64,000 nucleotides of DNA from Clostridia bacterium (GCA_017448975.1 JAFSKN010000015.1:62001-126000), one strand, 5' to 3'. Counted from the stretch's first letter, positions 25,887 through 34,383 are shown. Numbers and translations: made by a program. Notes: generated by a model not told the origin, from the letters alone.

Positions 25887-26339
25887 TCAGGTTTTCTTTC
25901 TCCCTCCGAGCAGGCCCTTTTTCAGGATGGCCCGCTTGGTGAAATAGTTCCACACCATCACGATGCCGATGGAAAGCACATTATTGACCATGTACATCTT
26001 TACCGTAAAGCCGAATAAGGTCAGAATCGCCTGATCCTCTCCGAACACGTTTCCGAATATGTACATCAGCAGCTCATTGAGCAGCAGGCCCATCACGCTG
26101 GTGACCAGAAAGCCCAGCCGGGCGGCGTTTCCCTGATCCTTTGCCCCGCCGAACACCCATTTGGCGCACAGCAGGTAATTGGGGATCACCGAGATCAGAA
26201 AAGCAATGGGTTCAGCAAGGAGCGTATTCATCCCGCAGACGTCCCGCAAGAGCACCAGGGCTGCGAATTGCACCAACGCGCATCCTCCGCCGGTGACAAT
26301 AAAGCGCAGGCCCTCCAGCAGGCCGCTTTTTTTATTCAT
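25887..26339 (-). CDS. GtrA-family membrane protein
   Basis: 150 residues with four helices in the GtrA layout: RFIVTGGGCALVQFAALVLL at the start and FTVKMYMVNNVLSIGIVMVWNYFTKRAIL near the end. GtrA proteins are thought to flip or hold lipid-linked sugars for cell-surface glycosylation. GGAGG precedes ATG 26339. It overlaps the small upstream gene by 8 bases and lies downstream of a GT-C-like protein, which fits a shared envelope role. Confidence 0.88.
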   Translation of the reverse strand: MNKKSGLLEGLRFIVTGGGCALVQFAALVLLRDVCGMNTLLAEPIAFLISVIPNYLLCAKWVFGGAKDQGNAARLGFLVTSVMGLLLNELLMYIFGNVFGEDQAILTLFGFTVKMYMVNNVLSIGIVMVWNYFTKRAILKKGLLGGRKKT

Positions 26340-26586
26340 GCGCCTTTTCCTCCTGTTCCCAAGCGGCATATTTCAGGGTGTCCCCGTCGTCTCCCCGGGC
26401 GTAGGAAACGGACAGGATGGCGTCCATGGTTACCGTCACGGGCGTTTTCCGGGCCGCCGTATGGTAGGTGACCCGGTCTTCTTCTATGCTGTCCACCCGG
26501 ATATTCTGATATTTCATGGTTTCGGCGAACAGCGCTTTCACCGGGCGTCCGTGGCGCTGGGAATAGAGCAGGAAACGCCTTACCAT
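26332..26586 (-). CDS. small hypothetical protein, 84 residues
   Basis: 84 residues, soluble and beta-rich by pattern (YQNIRVDSIEEDRVTYHTAARKTPVTVTMDAIL). GGAGG stands 7 bases before the ATG, and the gene overlaps both neighbours by 7-8 bases, so coupling is tight. No family is recognised. It may be a cytosolic partner of the GT-C-like or GtrA protein. Confidence 0.65.
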   Translation of the reverse strand: MVRRFLLYSQRHGRPVKALFAETMKYQNIRVDSIEEDRVTYHTAARKTPVTVTMDAILSVSYARGDDGDTLKYAAWEQEEKAHE

Positions 26587-28583
26587 TGGGACGCCTCCTG
26601 CAGCTTTGCTTCAAAGATGACCACATTCTGGTATTCGCTTTGGTAAACCACCGGGAACAGGCGGCGCAGGGCCTGTTCGTTCACCGTCATGCCGCCCCGC
26701 TCCCAATCGCCCACAAGAATATATTCCACCCCGTATTTTCCCAGGATGTCCAAGTGGCCCACGGGATCGGCGTAGAAGGCTTTCACATCGGCGTGGCGCT
26801 CCGAATTGTCATAGCCGTGGAAGCTGAGCCACAGGTCAGGGCCGCAGACGATGCGCCGCCCGGCCAGACTGCTGACGAAATTGCGGTGCTGGTCGCCGGT
26901 CATGAACATGGCGTGCTGATCGGTGTTGTTTTCCACGTATTCCGCCGCCGCCACGTCGGCAGCGGAAAAGATTTCGTAATCGCTGTTGGCTTCCCGGGCA
27001 ACGGCCAGCACGCCGGTGGAGAAGAAAAGAATACAGCACAGCACGGCGACCACGGGCCGGGCGCGCATGCCTTTCAGTTTATCCAGCAATTCAAAGCCGT
27101 AATCGGCGGCGATCACCGCGCAGAGCATGTACCAGATATAGAACAGCTTGTTGTTGTCGTATTCGTTGGGCTGGAACTGAATGAACTCCGCCGCAAGGAA
27201 GATCATAAAAGCCCCGGCGGCGATAAAGCGGCGCTTCCGGTTCTTTTCCAGCAGGGCAAGCAGGATCAGGATAAAGGGCAGGCCGATATTTTTGATGTAG
27301 AACCAAAGGTAGCCGTCCCGCAGGCCGGAATAATTGTTGTTGACCCAATTGAAATGGATTTTGAGGAAATTACTGTTGCCCACCGCCTGGCTGAACGTCC
27401 AGGTGAAAAGCTGGGGCGCGGCCAGGGCCACAGCCAGTCCGCCAAAGACACACCAGAACAGCAGGGCCTTTCCCCTTTGTCCCCGGCTGTGAATCAGGTC
27501 CCATACCAGCCAGCCAAAGCACATGAGGCCCAGAGCCAGGAAGCAGTGGGTGTTCACCATGGGCAGCATCCCGGCCCACAGGCCCGCCAAAATCAATTGC
27601 CGCCAGGGGACGGCCCGTTCAGCGGAATCTGTGTTTTCGGGAAGCAAAGCGTCATAGAGCAGGTAGATGCAGGGGATCACCTGACACCAGCCGCCCAAGG
27701 TGGTGCGCTGGGGCACCATCATATCCACGATCACGTTGCTCCAGCGCAGGTTGTAGGTGGAAAATTCCCGATGATTGGCGGGAGTCTGGTACCAGCCGTT
27801 CAGAACGGACTGGATGCGGTTCCACAGGCCGCGCACGGCCTGCAATTCGTTGTTTTCATAGCTGCCCAAGATTTCGCCCTTCATATCCACCAGATAGAAG
27901 AAACCTAAGCCCCCGTTCAGGAAGAAGAACAGGGCGGCGAGCACGGCGGCGCGGCGGCTGTCGGCCATGCGGTCGGCCAGGATCAGATACCCGGCGAAGG
28001 TCAGGCCCGTCATGAGGATGCCGGGGAACAGAATGGCCCAGCGCAGGGAAAAGCCCAGGAGCATAAAGGAGGTGGAGAGGGAATCGGTGAGGAAGGGATA
28101 AGCAAGGAGCGCGCCGGGCAGGATGTTGTAATCCGGCGGGAAGGAAGCGTCCCGCAGGCCGGAGGCGATAGCCAAATGCAGGCACAGATCGCCGTAGGTG
28201 CTCTGGCCCACGTGCATGGCCCCGTCCACGGGGTTCAGGTTATGGGTCCATTGCAGATAACCGCCCACCAGGGTCAGGGGCAGGGCAACGAAAAGCAGGG
28301 CTTTCAGCAAGCGCCTGTCCCGGTCGGTGATTTTCGCCCAGGGCTCCCGGCTGCGGAGAAGCACCGCGCCCAGAGTAAGAAGGAGCAGCGGAGCCATGGC
28401 GAGGGCATGGGCTGTTAAGGAAAAATCCAGGAAAAAGGCGCACAGGGCGGGCAGCCACATCATCAGGATCAGGCCTAAGCAAAGCCCTAACCATATCCGC
28501 ACCACCGGGGATTTTTTCGGCAGCAGGGAAAAGGTAATGGCTGTGCCGCAGAGCATATAAAGCAGAAAATAAATGATTGCCAT
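26580..28583 (-). CDS. large polytopic membrane protein, GT-C glycosyltransferase-like
   Basis: 667 residues, about thirteen membrane helices, and a soluble C-terminal domain from about residue 535 (YVENNTDQHAMFMTGDQHRNFVSSLAGR...). Topology and the large loop after the first helices resemble GT-C enzymes that use polyprenyl-phosphate sugars. The C-terminal part resembles the tail of such proteins where a nucleotide-free Rossmann-like region reports on residence status (HDILGKYGVEYILVGDWE). No DD or ExD donor motif can be assigned with confidence. First gene of an envelope operon with GtrA. Confidence 0.55.
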   Translation of the reverse strand: MAIIYFLLYMLCGTAITFSLLPKKSPVVRIWLGLCLGLILMMWLPALCAFFLDFSLTAHALAMAPLLLLTLGAVLLRSREPWAKITDRDRRLLKALLFVALPLTLVGGYLQWTHNLNPVDGAMHVGQSTYGDLCLHLAIASGLRDASFPPDYNILPGALLAYPFLTDSLSTSFMLLGFSLRWAILFPGILMTGLTFAGYLILADRMADSRRAAVLAALFFFLNGGLGFFYLVDMKGEILGSYENNELQAVRGLWNRIQSVLNGWYQTPANHREFSTYNLRWSNVIVDMMVPQRTTLGGWCQVIPCIYLLYDALLPENTDSAERAVPWRQLILAGLWAGMLPMVNTHCFLALGLMCFGWLVWDLIHSRGQRGKALLFWCVFGGLAVALAAPQLFTWTFSQAVGNSNFLKIHFNWVNNNYSGLRDGYLWFYIKNIGLPFILILLALLEKNRKRRFIAAGAFMIFLAAEFIQFQPNEYDNNKLFYIWYMLCAVIAADYGFELLDKLKGMRARPVVAVLCCILFFSTGVLAVAREANSDYEIFSAADVAAAEYVENNTDQHAMFMTGDQHRNFVSSLAGRRIVCGPDLWLSFHGYDNSERHADVKAFYADPVGHLDILGKYGVEYILVGDWERGGMTVNEQALRRLFPVVYQSEYQNVVIFEAKLQEASQW

Positions 28584-28631
28584 TTGGGTGTTCTCCGTTA
28601 TTGGATGATAGTTATACCGTCAATTGCCAGC

Positions 28632-28762
28632 GAGAGAGTGGAGCGTTGGGAGTTGGAAGTTGAGAGAGATATATAGTGATTACGTTCCGTCCACTGGATT
28701 TATAGGACGAAAGTGGAAAACATCATAAATCTCAACTCTCAGCTCCCAACTCTCCACTCTGG
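28632..28762. repeat. heptad-repeat hairpin, GAGAGTT type (copy d)
   Basis: Left arm 28632-28670 (GAGAGTG, GAGCGTT, GGGAGTT, GGAAGTT, GAGAGAG heptads); right arm 28728-28761 is the inverted form. The 58 bases between hold no clear signal. This 220-base gap contains nothing else that I recognise except the ribosome site of the gene at 28583. Confidence 0.85.
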
Positions 28763-28804
28763 CCCAATGTGTCACTGAAAGCACAGATACAATTCAGTCC
28801 GGTT

Positions 28805-29536
28805 TCAAGTCAGTTCGGCTTCCAATCGCACGCAGCGGCCCACGAAGGTGAGCTCGTTGTAGTTTTTCAGCTCACTTTCAAAAGTATCGTCGTACTTTTG
28901 CAGCATGGCCTGATAATCGTTGTAGCGCTTCACTTTGCGCAGGACGCGGCCCTGTGGGGTCTGGAGGAGCATAATGGCCCCGTCCACGGCGGCCTGGGCG
29001 GGAACGACCAGCAAAAGGTCCCCCCGCTGGACGCGGAAGCCCCTTAGATCGTTGTCCGGGGCCATGAAATAAAACACCTTGTCCGGGCTGGCGCCCTCGA
29101 TCTTGCCGTTGGTGATGGGCAGGAGGCGATGGCCCACTTCTTTCATGACGGCGTTGTATACCGGCACATGCTTAAGCACGCCGGAAAGGGCGTCCAGCCA
29201 AATAGAGCCCGCAACGCCGGGATCGGATTCCGTTTTGGCTTCGGATTTTTCCGTTTTCACGGGCTTCTTGGCTTCCACCGCTTTGGACAATTGCGGCACG
29301 GCGGACTGCAAATCCACGGTGGCGGCGATATCGTCCAGTGTGAAATCGCTTTCGGTCTGCTGCGTCATGCCCATGGCTTTCAGGATGCGCCGGGCCTGAT
29401 CGTCGGCGATGATGCGGGTGCCCGCTTCCACTTCCATCAAATACTTATCGCTGACGCCGCATTTCCGGGCCACCTGCTTGTGGGTCAGGCCCTGGCGGGT
29501 GCGTTCCAGGCGAATCAAATCTCCCAATCTGCTCAT
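28805..29536 (-). CDS. XRE regulator with S24/LexA-like C-terminal domain lacking the catalytic Ser
   Basis: 243 residues. Residues 6-60 are a Cro/CI helix-turn-helix (LTHKQVARKCGVSDKYLMEVEAG). A charged linker rich in Lys/Glu (about 85-107) joins it to a domain of the S24 peptidase fold (GFRVQRGDLLLVVP; later GRVLRKVKRY). In LexA and CI proteases a Ser sits in the GDSM motif before this strand; here the position reads MAPDNDLRG, so self-cleavage is unlikely. GGGAGG precedes the ATG. It is the last gene of the barnase/methyltransferase operon, 15 bases after barstar, and may regulate it. Confidence 0.75.
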   Translation of the reverse strand: MSRLGDLIRLERTRQGLTHKQVARKCGVSDKYLMEVEAGTRIIADDQARRILKAMGMTQQTESDFTLDDIAATVDLQSAVPQLSKAVEAKKPVKTEKSEAKTESDPGVAGSIWLDALSGVLKHVPVYNAVMKEVGHRLLPITNGKIEGASPDKVFYFMAPDNDLRGFRVQRGDLLLVVPAQAAVDGAIMLLQTPQGRVLRKVKRYNDYQAMLQKYDDTFESELKNYNELTFVGRCVRLEAELT

Positions 29537-29551
29537 AAGGTTCCTCCCATT

Positions 29552-29842
29552 TTAGTTTTCTCCATAATCGCCGTTTCCCGGCAGCAATTTGATATCCAGC
29601 CGGGGATTTTCCGCGGCGGCGTCAAAAAACACGGCCAGGAAGCCGGACCATTTTTCCATTTTTTCGCTGGCGGCAGCGCAGTGCTCGATCACCAACTGGG
29701 TGTCGGCAAGCTCGGTCAGGCAATCGTGAAGCGCGTCTAAGTTTTTCCCGTAGTATGCGGGAAAATCCAGCGCTTTGGCAAGATCGGCGTGGGCTTTTTC
29801 CGGGGTGTCCCACCCGGCTGCGGATAATTGCACGCGGTTCAT
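29552..29842 (-). CDS. barstar-family ribonuclease inhibitor (immunity protein)
   Basis: 96 residues, close to the 90 of Bacillus barstar. The core segment DFPAYYGKNLDALHDCLTEL matches the barstar helix and loop that plug the active site of barnase (in barstar the key Asp and Tyr residues are in PEYYGENLDALWDCL). Its ATG overlaps the barnase stop codon (ATGA), so toxin and inhibitor are made together. The C-terminus ends DYGEN. Confidence 0.9.
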   Translation of the reverse strand: MNRVQLSAAGWDTPEKAHADLAKALDFPAYYGKNLDALHDCLTELADTQLVIEHCAAASEKMEKWSGFLAVFFDAAAENPRLDIKLLPGNGDYGEN

Positions 29843-30603
29843 TTGGCGCTTCCCTCCCGGGTAATGTCCTCAAAGGTGCTGTAATGATCCTCGCTATAGA
29901 AGATCAGGCCGTCGGAGCTGTAAATGATGCGCTTGGCGTTGCGGTACTTGCCGTCAAAGTCTATGTCACATTCAAAATACTTCCGGCCCTTGGCGTCGGG
30001 CAATTGGCCCTCGTAATTGCCGAAGCGGTCGCCGCCGATGCTTTTGCCGGGGGCCACCTTCCACAGGTTCCCCTGACTGCTGACCCAGCCAAGGGCTTCG
30101 GCCTCTTTTTTGGTGATGTAGTTGGGCGGAAGCTCCTGAAAGGCCCGCAGATAGGCGGCTACGTGGTCTTTGTCGCTGTATGCCTCGCCGTAGACCACGA
30201 AGGATTCGTCTTTCCTGGGAAGGTCTGTTGCGGCGGGTGCGTCGTCCCTTACGTCCTGAGTGATCAGCTCATAGGTGTCCTGATCCAGCGCGCCGGTGAC
30301 TTTCAGGCCCCAATCCTGCTGAAAGGCGATCACGGCCTCCTCAAAGGCCTTGCTGAAATTGCCGTCGGTCTTGCCGCTGTAATAGCCTAACTCCTTAAGG
30401 GCAGTTTGTGCCTTGCGCACCTCCGCGCCGGAAGAGCCCTTTTTCAGGGTTTTCCATTCATCCGCAAAAGCGGAGGGCAGCCAGGACGAGGCGTTTTTAT
30501 TCAAGCTGGGATATACGAAAGCAAAGATGCTGCCGCCAATCACGGCCAGGGCCGCAAGAAGCGCCAGCAGCCGCAGAAACCCGCTCTTTTTCTTTTGTTC
30601 CAT
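29839..30603 (-). CDS. barnase-type ribonuclease with membrane anchor and peptidoglycan-binding domain
   Basis: 254 residues. One N-terminal hydrophobic segment (9-31) serves as signal or anchor; residues about 52-113 are a PG_binding_1 domain (LKKGSSGAEVRKAQTALKELGYYSG); residues about 145-248 are a barnase domain. All barnase active-site residues are present: K187 (PGKSIGGD), E211 (FECDI), R225 (AKRIIYSS), H240 (EDHYSTF). Barnase cleaves single-stranded RNA. The wall-binding module suggests display at or delivery through the envelope, with barstar protecting the producer. GGAGGAAGG precedes the ATG, directly after the methyltransferase stop. Confidence 0.93.
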   Translation of the reverse strand: MEQKKKSGFLRLLALLAALAVIGGSIFAFVYPSLNKNASSWLPSAFADEWKTLKKGSSGAEVRKAQTALKELGYYSGKTDGNFSKAFEEAVIAFQQDWGLKVTGALDQDTYELITQDVRDDAPAATDLPRKDESFVVYGEAYSDKDHVAAYLRAFQELPPNYITKKEAEALGWVSSQGNLWKVAPGKSIGGDRFGNYEGQLPDAKGRKYFECDIDFDGKYRNAKRIIYSSDGLIFYSEDHYSTFEDITREGSAK

Positions 30604-31824
30604 TTATCCTTCCTCCTGAAGCCACACGCTGCGATTGCCGTACACGTCGGAAATGAAAATAGCGGGCTTGCCCCGCAGCTGGGGCAATTGAAGCGATTCC
30701 TGCAGGGTGGGCGTTTGCTTGCGCCGGGCAAAGCTTTCCTGGCTGCGGAACACGCCGTCCAGATAAAAGCCGACCGACCACTGATCCACCGCGTCCAGAC
30801 CCGTGATTTCGCAGCCTTCCGGGGATCGGTAATCCAGCAGCCGCACGTCATGGAACGCGATTCCCGGTTCAAATTCGGCGGTCATGGCCGCGCCGGGCGC
30901 GCCGCAGGGGGCGGAAACGGTCATTTCCGTATCCAGCAGCCGCTTGCGGCTGACGGATACGGCCAGGGGCGAAGAATCGGCGGAAAGAAAGCGCCTGCCC
31001 GCCTGCTCGGCGGCGGCGGCGGTGGTGCCGGAACCGGCGAACAGGTCCGCCACCAGATCCCCCGGCTGGGTGGAGCAGCGGATGATGCGGTTCAGCAGCG
31101 CCAGCGGCTTTTGGGTATCGTAGCCGGTGCGCTGGGGATCCTTCTGCTGCAAATGGCTCACGTCCGTCCACACGTCGCCGGGGTACACGGGATCGTCGTC
31201 ATAATAGATATAGGTTTTGCCGCCGGACTGGATGGAGCGGTAGGGCCGCCCGTTTTCGTCCACCGCCCGGCGCATGTGGTTGGAGCGGTTTTCGTTGCGG
31301 GGCAGGGGAACCGCCGTGATGTCAAAATACTGTGCGCGGGATTTGCGGTAAAACAGGATGGTGTCGTGCTTGCGGGAAAAGCGCTTCATGCTGCGCCCGC
31401 CGGACTGGTAAGCCCAGATGATTTCATTCACGAAGTTATTTTCACCGAAAATCTCGTCGCACAAAAGCCTTGCGTATACGTTCATACGGCTGTCCAGGTG
31501 CAGGAAAAAGGAGCCGGAATCCTTGAGCAGCGCCTTGGACGTTTCCACCACGGGCCGCAGCAGATTCAGAAAATCCTGCTTGGTGGCAAAGCGGTCGGTA
31601 TACGCGGGCAGCACCAGGGGATTTTTGCCCGTGGTCCAGCCCTTTTCGCCCACCCGCATGCGCATAAAAAAGTCGTCCCCCGTCATAAAAGGCGGGTCCA
31701 GATATACGCAGGAAACCTGCCCTGCCCAGCGGCTGAAATCGCCCCGGGCGTCCCGAAGCAGCAAATCTCCCTGGCGGCCGCTGCCGTGCGTTTCCTGTTT
31801 GCAGTCCGTTTGTATCCAGGCCAT
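30604..31824 (-). CDS. orphan site-specific DNA methyltransferase (N6-adenine/N4-cytosine, beta class)
   Basis: 406 residues. Catalytic motif IV DPPF lies at about 44-47 and the SAM-binding motif DLFAGSGTT at about 255, the order of beta-class enzymes such as type III Mod subunits. The middle region (NEIIWAYQSGGRSMKRFSRKHDTILFYRKS) is the typical Mod substrate-binding part. No restriction gene is nearby, so it is solitary. The last 100 residues, after the methyltransferase core, are not typical and end NRSVWLQEEG. ATG 31824 follows AAGGGG. The stop codon abuts the barnase ATG without a gap. Confidence 0.88.
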   Translation of the reverse strand: MAWIQTDCKQETHGSGRQGDLLLRDARGDFSRWAGQVSCVYLDPPFMTGDDFFMRMRVGEKGWTTGKNPLVLPAYTDRFATKQDFLNLLRPVVETSKALLKDSGSFFLHLDSRMNVYARLLCDEIFGENNFVNEIIWAYQSGGRSMKRFSRKHDTILFYRKSRAQYFDITAVPLPRNENRSNHMRRAVDENGRPYRSIQSGGKTYIYYDDDPVYPGDVWTDVSHLQQKDPQRTGYDTQKPLALLNRIIRCSTQPGDLVADLFAGSGTTAAAAEQAGRRFLSADSSPLAVSVSRKRLLDTEMTVSAPCGAPGAAMTAEFEPGIAFHDVRLLDYRSPEGCEITGLDAVDQWSVGFYLDGVFRSQESFARRKQTPTLQESLQLPQLRGKPAIFISDVYGNRSVWLQEEG

Positions 31825-31839
31825 GGGCAAGCCCCTTTC

Positions 31840-32322
31840 TTAAAGCATTTTCAGCTGTTCGTTGTAAACGTGCAGCGCGTCCAAAAACGCGGCTTGGGCA
31901 GGCTGATCGTACAAAAGCCGCCCCGCCTGGGCGACCGCCTCCACAAAACGAGGGTCCAATCCCCGCTTCCCGCTTTCCATCAGCGGGCAAACGGCCCAGG
32001 CCCGGCGGTCCATTTTAGCTCCCGTGCGGGTGGGCAGCAAGGGAAACAGCCGGCAGGACAGGGGGCGCGTGGCTCTATCGCATCGCCCGTCGCAGATCAG
32101 CAGCCGCCCGCCCGGCGTTACCGCGTCGTCTGGTTCGATGTGCCAGCCCGCCGGAAGAACGGCATACAGCGCTTCTTCCCCCGGAAACAGCAGCATGCCG
32201 CCCTGGCCGTCCTCGTCGCTCTGGCAGCAGGCCGCGCCGCAGGCACGCCCGCAGTCCCGTTTCAGCGGGGTCACGCTTTCCAGCAGCGCTCTTGCGGCGA
32301 TCACCGTTTCCAACGGTTCCAT
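31840..32322 (-). CDS. Cys-rich protein, YkgJ-like metal-binding
   Basis: 160 residues with a Cys array typical of zinc/iron-binding YkgJ relatives: CGRACGAACC near residue 24, then CDGRCDRATRPLSCRLFP and a final CP. In that family the cysteines hold a metal cluster, but no reaction is established. GGGGGAGG precedes the ATG. It is the first gene of the five-gene operon leading to barnase and barstar, 15 bases before the methyltransferase. Confidence 0.7.
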   Translation of the reverse strand: MEPLETVIAARALLESVTPLKRDCGRACGAACCQSDEDGQGGMLLFPGEEALYAVLPAGWHIEPDDAVTPGGRLLICDGRCDRATRPLSCRLFPLLPTRTGAKMDRRAWAVCPLMESGKRGLDPRFVEAVAQAGRLLYDQPAQAAFLDALHVYNEQLKML

Positions 32323-32373
32323 GGGCCGTCTTCCTCCCCCCGTTTGCGCGCGTTTCTATCTTCGATACGTTCT

Positions 32374-32402
32374 ATTTTATCACGAAAGGCCGGGCTTGAC
32401 AA
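32374..32402 (-). promoter_or_regulatory. sigma-A promoter of the barnase/methyltransferase operon
   Basis: Minus strand TTGTCA (32402-32397), 17 bases, TAAAAT (32379-32374), about 50 bases before the Cys-rich gene. The segment around the -10 box closely resembles that of the phosphatase operon at 18951. Confidence 0.75.
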
Positions 32403-32500
32403 GGCGAAGTTCAGCGGCGCACGGGGGTGGAAACGCTTCAAAATATGCCGGAAAGTTGCCGATTTTTGCCGATTTTCTTAAAAAACTTTTAAAAAAGCTC

Positions 32501-32529
32501 TTGCCACGTCCCTGATCTTGTGATATAAT
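32501..32529 (+). promoter_or_regulatory. sigma-A promoter of rplS
   Basis: TTGCCA (32501-32506), 17 bases, TATAAT (32524-32529). Predicted start near 32536 leaves a leader of about 77 bases. Confidence 0.8.
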
Positions 32530-32535
32530 CGGCCT

Positions 32536-32612
32536 GTTGTCACAAACGGGCGGTCCGCTACCGGCAGGAAGTGCCGGCATGAACGTCTATGAGGGAAGGA
32601 GGACACCATTCC
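32536..32612 (+). promoter_or_regulatory. rplS 5' leader, possible L19 autoregulatory RNA
   Basis: The leader holds a hairpin CCGGCA (32561-32566) / TGCCGG (32572-32577) and then GGAAGGAGG before the start codon. Many Bacillota carry an L19 leader at this place; I see only this one clear stem, so assignment is tentative. Confidence 0.35.
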
Positions 32613-32963
32613 ATGAGCGAAATCATCCGTTCGATCGAACAGGCGCAGCTCCGTACCGATTTGCCCAGCTTCAACGTTGGCGATACGCTCCGCGTATTCG
32701 TGAAGGTTGTAGAAGGCAACCGCGAACGTCTTCAGGCGTTTGAGGGCACCGTGATCGCCAAGCGCAACGGCTCCAGTCGCGAGACCTTTACCGTTCGCCG
32801 CGTATCTTACGGTATCGGCGTAGAACGCACTTTCCCGCTGCATTCCCCCCGTGTGGATCATATCGAAGTGATCCGCCGCGGTAAGGTTCGCAGGGCGAAG
32901 CTGTACTATCTGCGCAATTTGCAGGGCAAGGCTGCCAAGATCAAGGAAGCCGGCCGCCGCTGA
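32613..32963 (+). CDS. rplS: 50S ribosomal protein L19
   Basis: 116 residues, the usual length. The L19 signatures [43 protein letters not shown] and [13 protein letters not shown] are all present. L19 lies at the 30S-50S interface. ATG 32613 follows GGAAGGAGG. It stands alone with its own promoter and terminator. Confidence 0.98.
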   Translation: MSEIIRSIEQAQLRTDLPSFNVGDTLRVFVKVVEGNRERLQAFEGTVIAKRNGSSRETFTVRRVSYGIGVERTFPLHSPRVDHIEVIRRGKVRRAKLYYLRNLQGKAAKIKEAGRR

Positions 32964-32985
32964 TTTTTCTGGAAAGAACAAAACT

Positions 32986-33021
32986 GGCTTTGGGGAGGAT
33001 TTGCTCCGCAAAGCCTTTTTT
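32986..33021 (+). terminator. rho-independent terminator of rplS
   Basis: GGCTTTGGGGAG (32986-32997) pairs with CTCCGCAAAGCC (33004-33015) with one mismatch, followed by TTTTTTG. Confidence 0.92.
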
Positions 33022-33049
33022 GTTGTGCAACCGATCCTTCGGCAGGGCA

Positions 33050-33165
33050 GGAAAGTGGAAAATGAAAAGTGAAAAGTGAAGATTTGAATAGCCGGCGCCT
33101 TGCCTGACAAGCGTTCTCGCGGCCAACGTAAAATTTCACTTTTCACTTTCCATTCTTCACTTTTT
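33050..33165. repeat. heptad-repeat hairpin, GAAAAGT type (copy e)
   Basis: Left arm 33050-33083 (GAAAGTG, GAAAATG, AAAAGTG, AAAAGTG units); right arm 33132-33165 is the inverted form TTTCACTTTTCACTTTCC. The right arm ends one base before the mltG stop codon. Confidence 0.85.
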
Positions 33166-34353
33166 CTACAGTCCCTTTTCCCTGTCGAACGCCTGCCACA
33201 GAGGCGCGTAGATGGAAACGGCCAAATCATGCTCCGCCTGGGTGCGGCTGAAATGCAGCTCGCCGGTATTGGGGTCCTTGGAGCAGAAATAGAGGTAGCC
33301 GTCGGCCATGAACTGCTCGTCGGGATACAGCGCCGCCTGAATGGCCGCCGCCGAGGGGGAGCAGATGGGCCCGATGGGCAGGCCCCGGTTGGTGTAGGTA
33401 TTGTAAGGCGAATTGACCTTCAAATCCTCATTGGTCAGGGCCATACGCTTGACGCCGCTGGCATATTTCACGGTTACGTCGCTGCCCAGGGTCATATTTT
33501 GTTTGAGGCGGTTATGGAATACGGCGGAAACCTTGGCGAAGTCCGCGTTCTTGGCTTCCTTTTCGATCATGGAAGCCAGGGTGATCACCTGATCCATGGT
33601 CATATTCAGCTGATCCGCCCGGTCGTGGTATTCTGTTTTGAACACCGCTTCCGTCTGGCTCAGCAGCTTCTTGATGATGTCCTCCACGGTGGCGCTGGTG
33701 TAAATTTCATAAGTGTCCGGAGCCAGATAGCCTTCCAGGGCGTACAGGCGGGAAGAAGCGTTGGGCGTCGCCAGCACGTCCGCAATATAATAGTAGGCGG
33801 AAAAATCCTGGCCGGAGCGGCACAGGGACAGGAAAGCGTTTTCGTCCTCGATGGCCCCCTGGGTTTTCAGGTAGGCCGCGATATCCTGCACCGTCCAGCC
33901 GGGAATGATGGTGATGCTGCGGGTGATGGGGTTGCCGTCGCCGGTAGTGAGCAGATCCATGATCTGACGCATGCTCATGCTGCGGCTCACCTTGTATTCC
34001 CCCGCCTGAATCTTCTGGCCGTAGCCCAGGAAATCGGCGTAATACTTGAACACCGTGCGGTTCTGGATCAGCCCGGCGTTTTCCAGGTTATTGGCCACCC
34101 GGGTGAGGCTGTTGCCGGAGGACACCACAAACAGCGTTTCGGTATGATCCTCCGCGTCCACCGGGGCGAAAAAGCTCCGTTCCACCCAGTTCCAGCAGCC
34201 CATAACCACCCCGGACACCACCAAACATACGCACAGGGCCAGCATCACGGGCCGCAGGATATTCCACAGCCAGCTGTACCAGAACAGGCCGTATTCCCGT
34301 TCTTTGCGCAGTTTTTCCGGGGTATAATCCTGGTCATCCTGATATTTTTTCAA
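33166..34353 (-). CDS. mltG: endolytic murein transglycosylase MltG
   Basis: 395 residues. One membrane helix (about 34-55), a LysM-like part, and the YceG/MltG catalytic domain with EGYLAPDTYEI (catalytic Glu near 203), LASMIEKEA and NTYTNRGLPIGPICSPS. MltG cuts nascent glycan strands at the membrane and sets their length. The unusual acidic N-terminal tail (MKKYQDDQDYTPEKL) is cytoplasmic. TCCTCC lies upstream on the plus strand, giving GGAGGA as ribosome site. It is flanked on both sides by heptad-repeat hairpins. Confidence 0.93.
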   Translation of the reverse strand: MKKYQDDQDYTPEKLRKEREYGLFWYSWLWNILRPVMLALCVCLVVSGVVMGCWNWVERSFFAPVDAEDHTETLFVVSSGNSLTRVANNLENAGLIQNRTVFKYYADFLGYGQKIQAGEYKVSRSMSMRQIMDLLTTGDGNPITRSITIIPGWTVQDIAAYLKTQGAIEDENAFLSLCRSGQDFSAYYYIADVLATPNASSRLYALEGYLAPDTYEIYTSATVEDIIKKLLSQTEAVFKTEYHDRADQLNMTMDQVITLASMIEKEAKNADFAKVSAVFHNRLKQNMTLGSDVTVKYASGVKRMALTNEDLKVNSPYNTYTNRGLPIGPICSPSAAAIQAALYPDEQFMADGYLYFCSKDPNTGELHFSRTQAEHDLAVSIYAPLWQAFDREKGL

Positions 34354-34383
34354 TGCTTCCTCCTAACACAGTTCAACTGAAAG

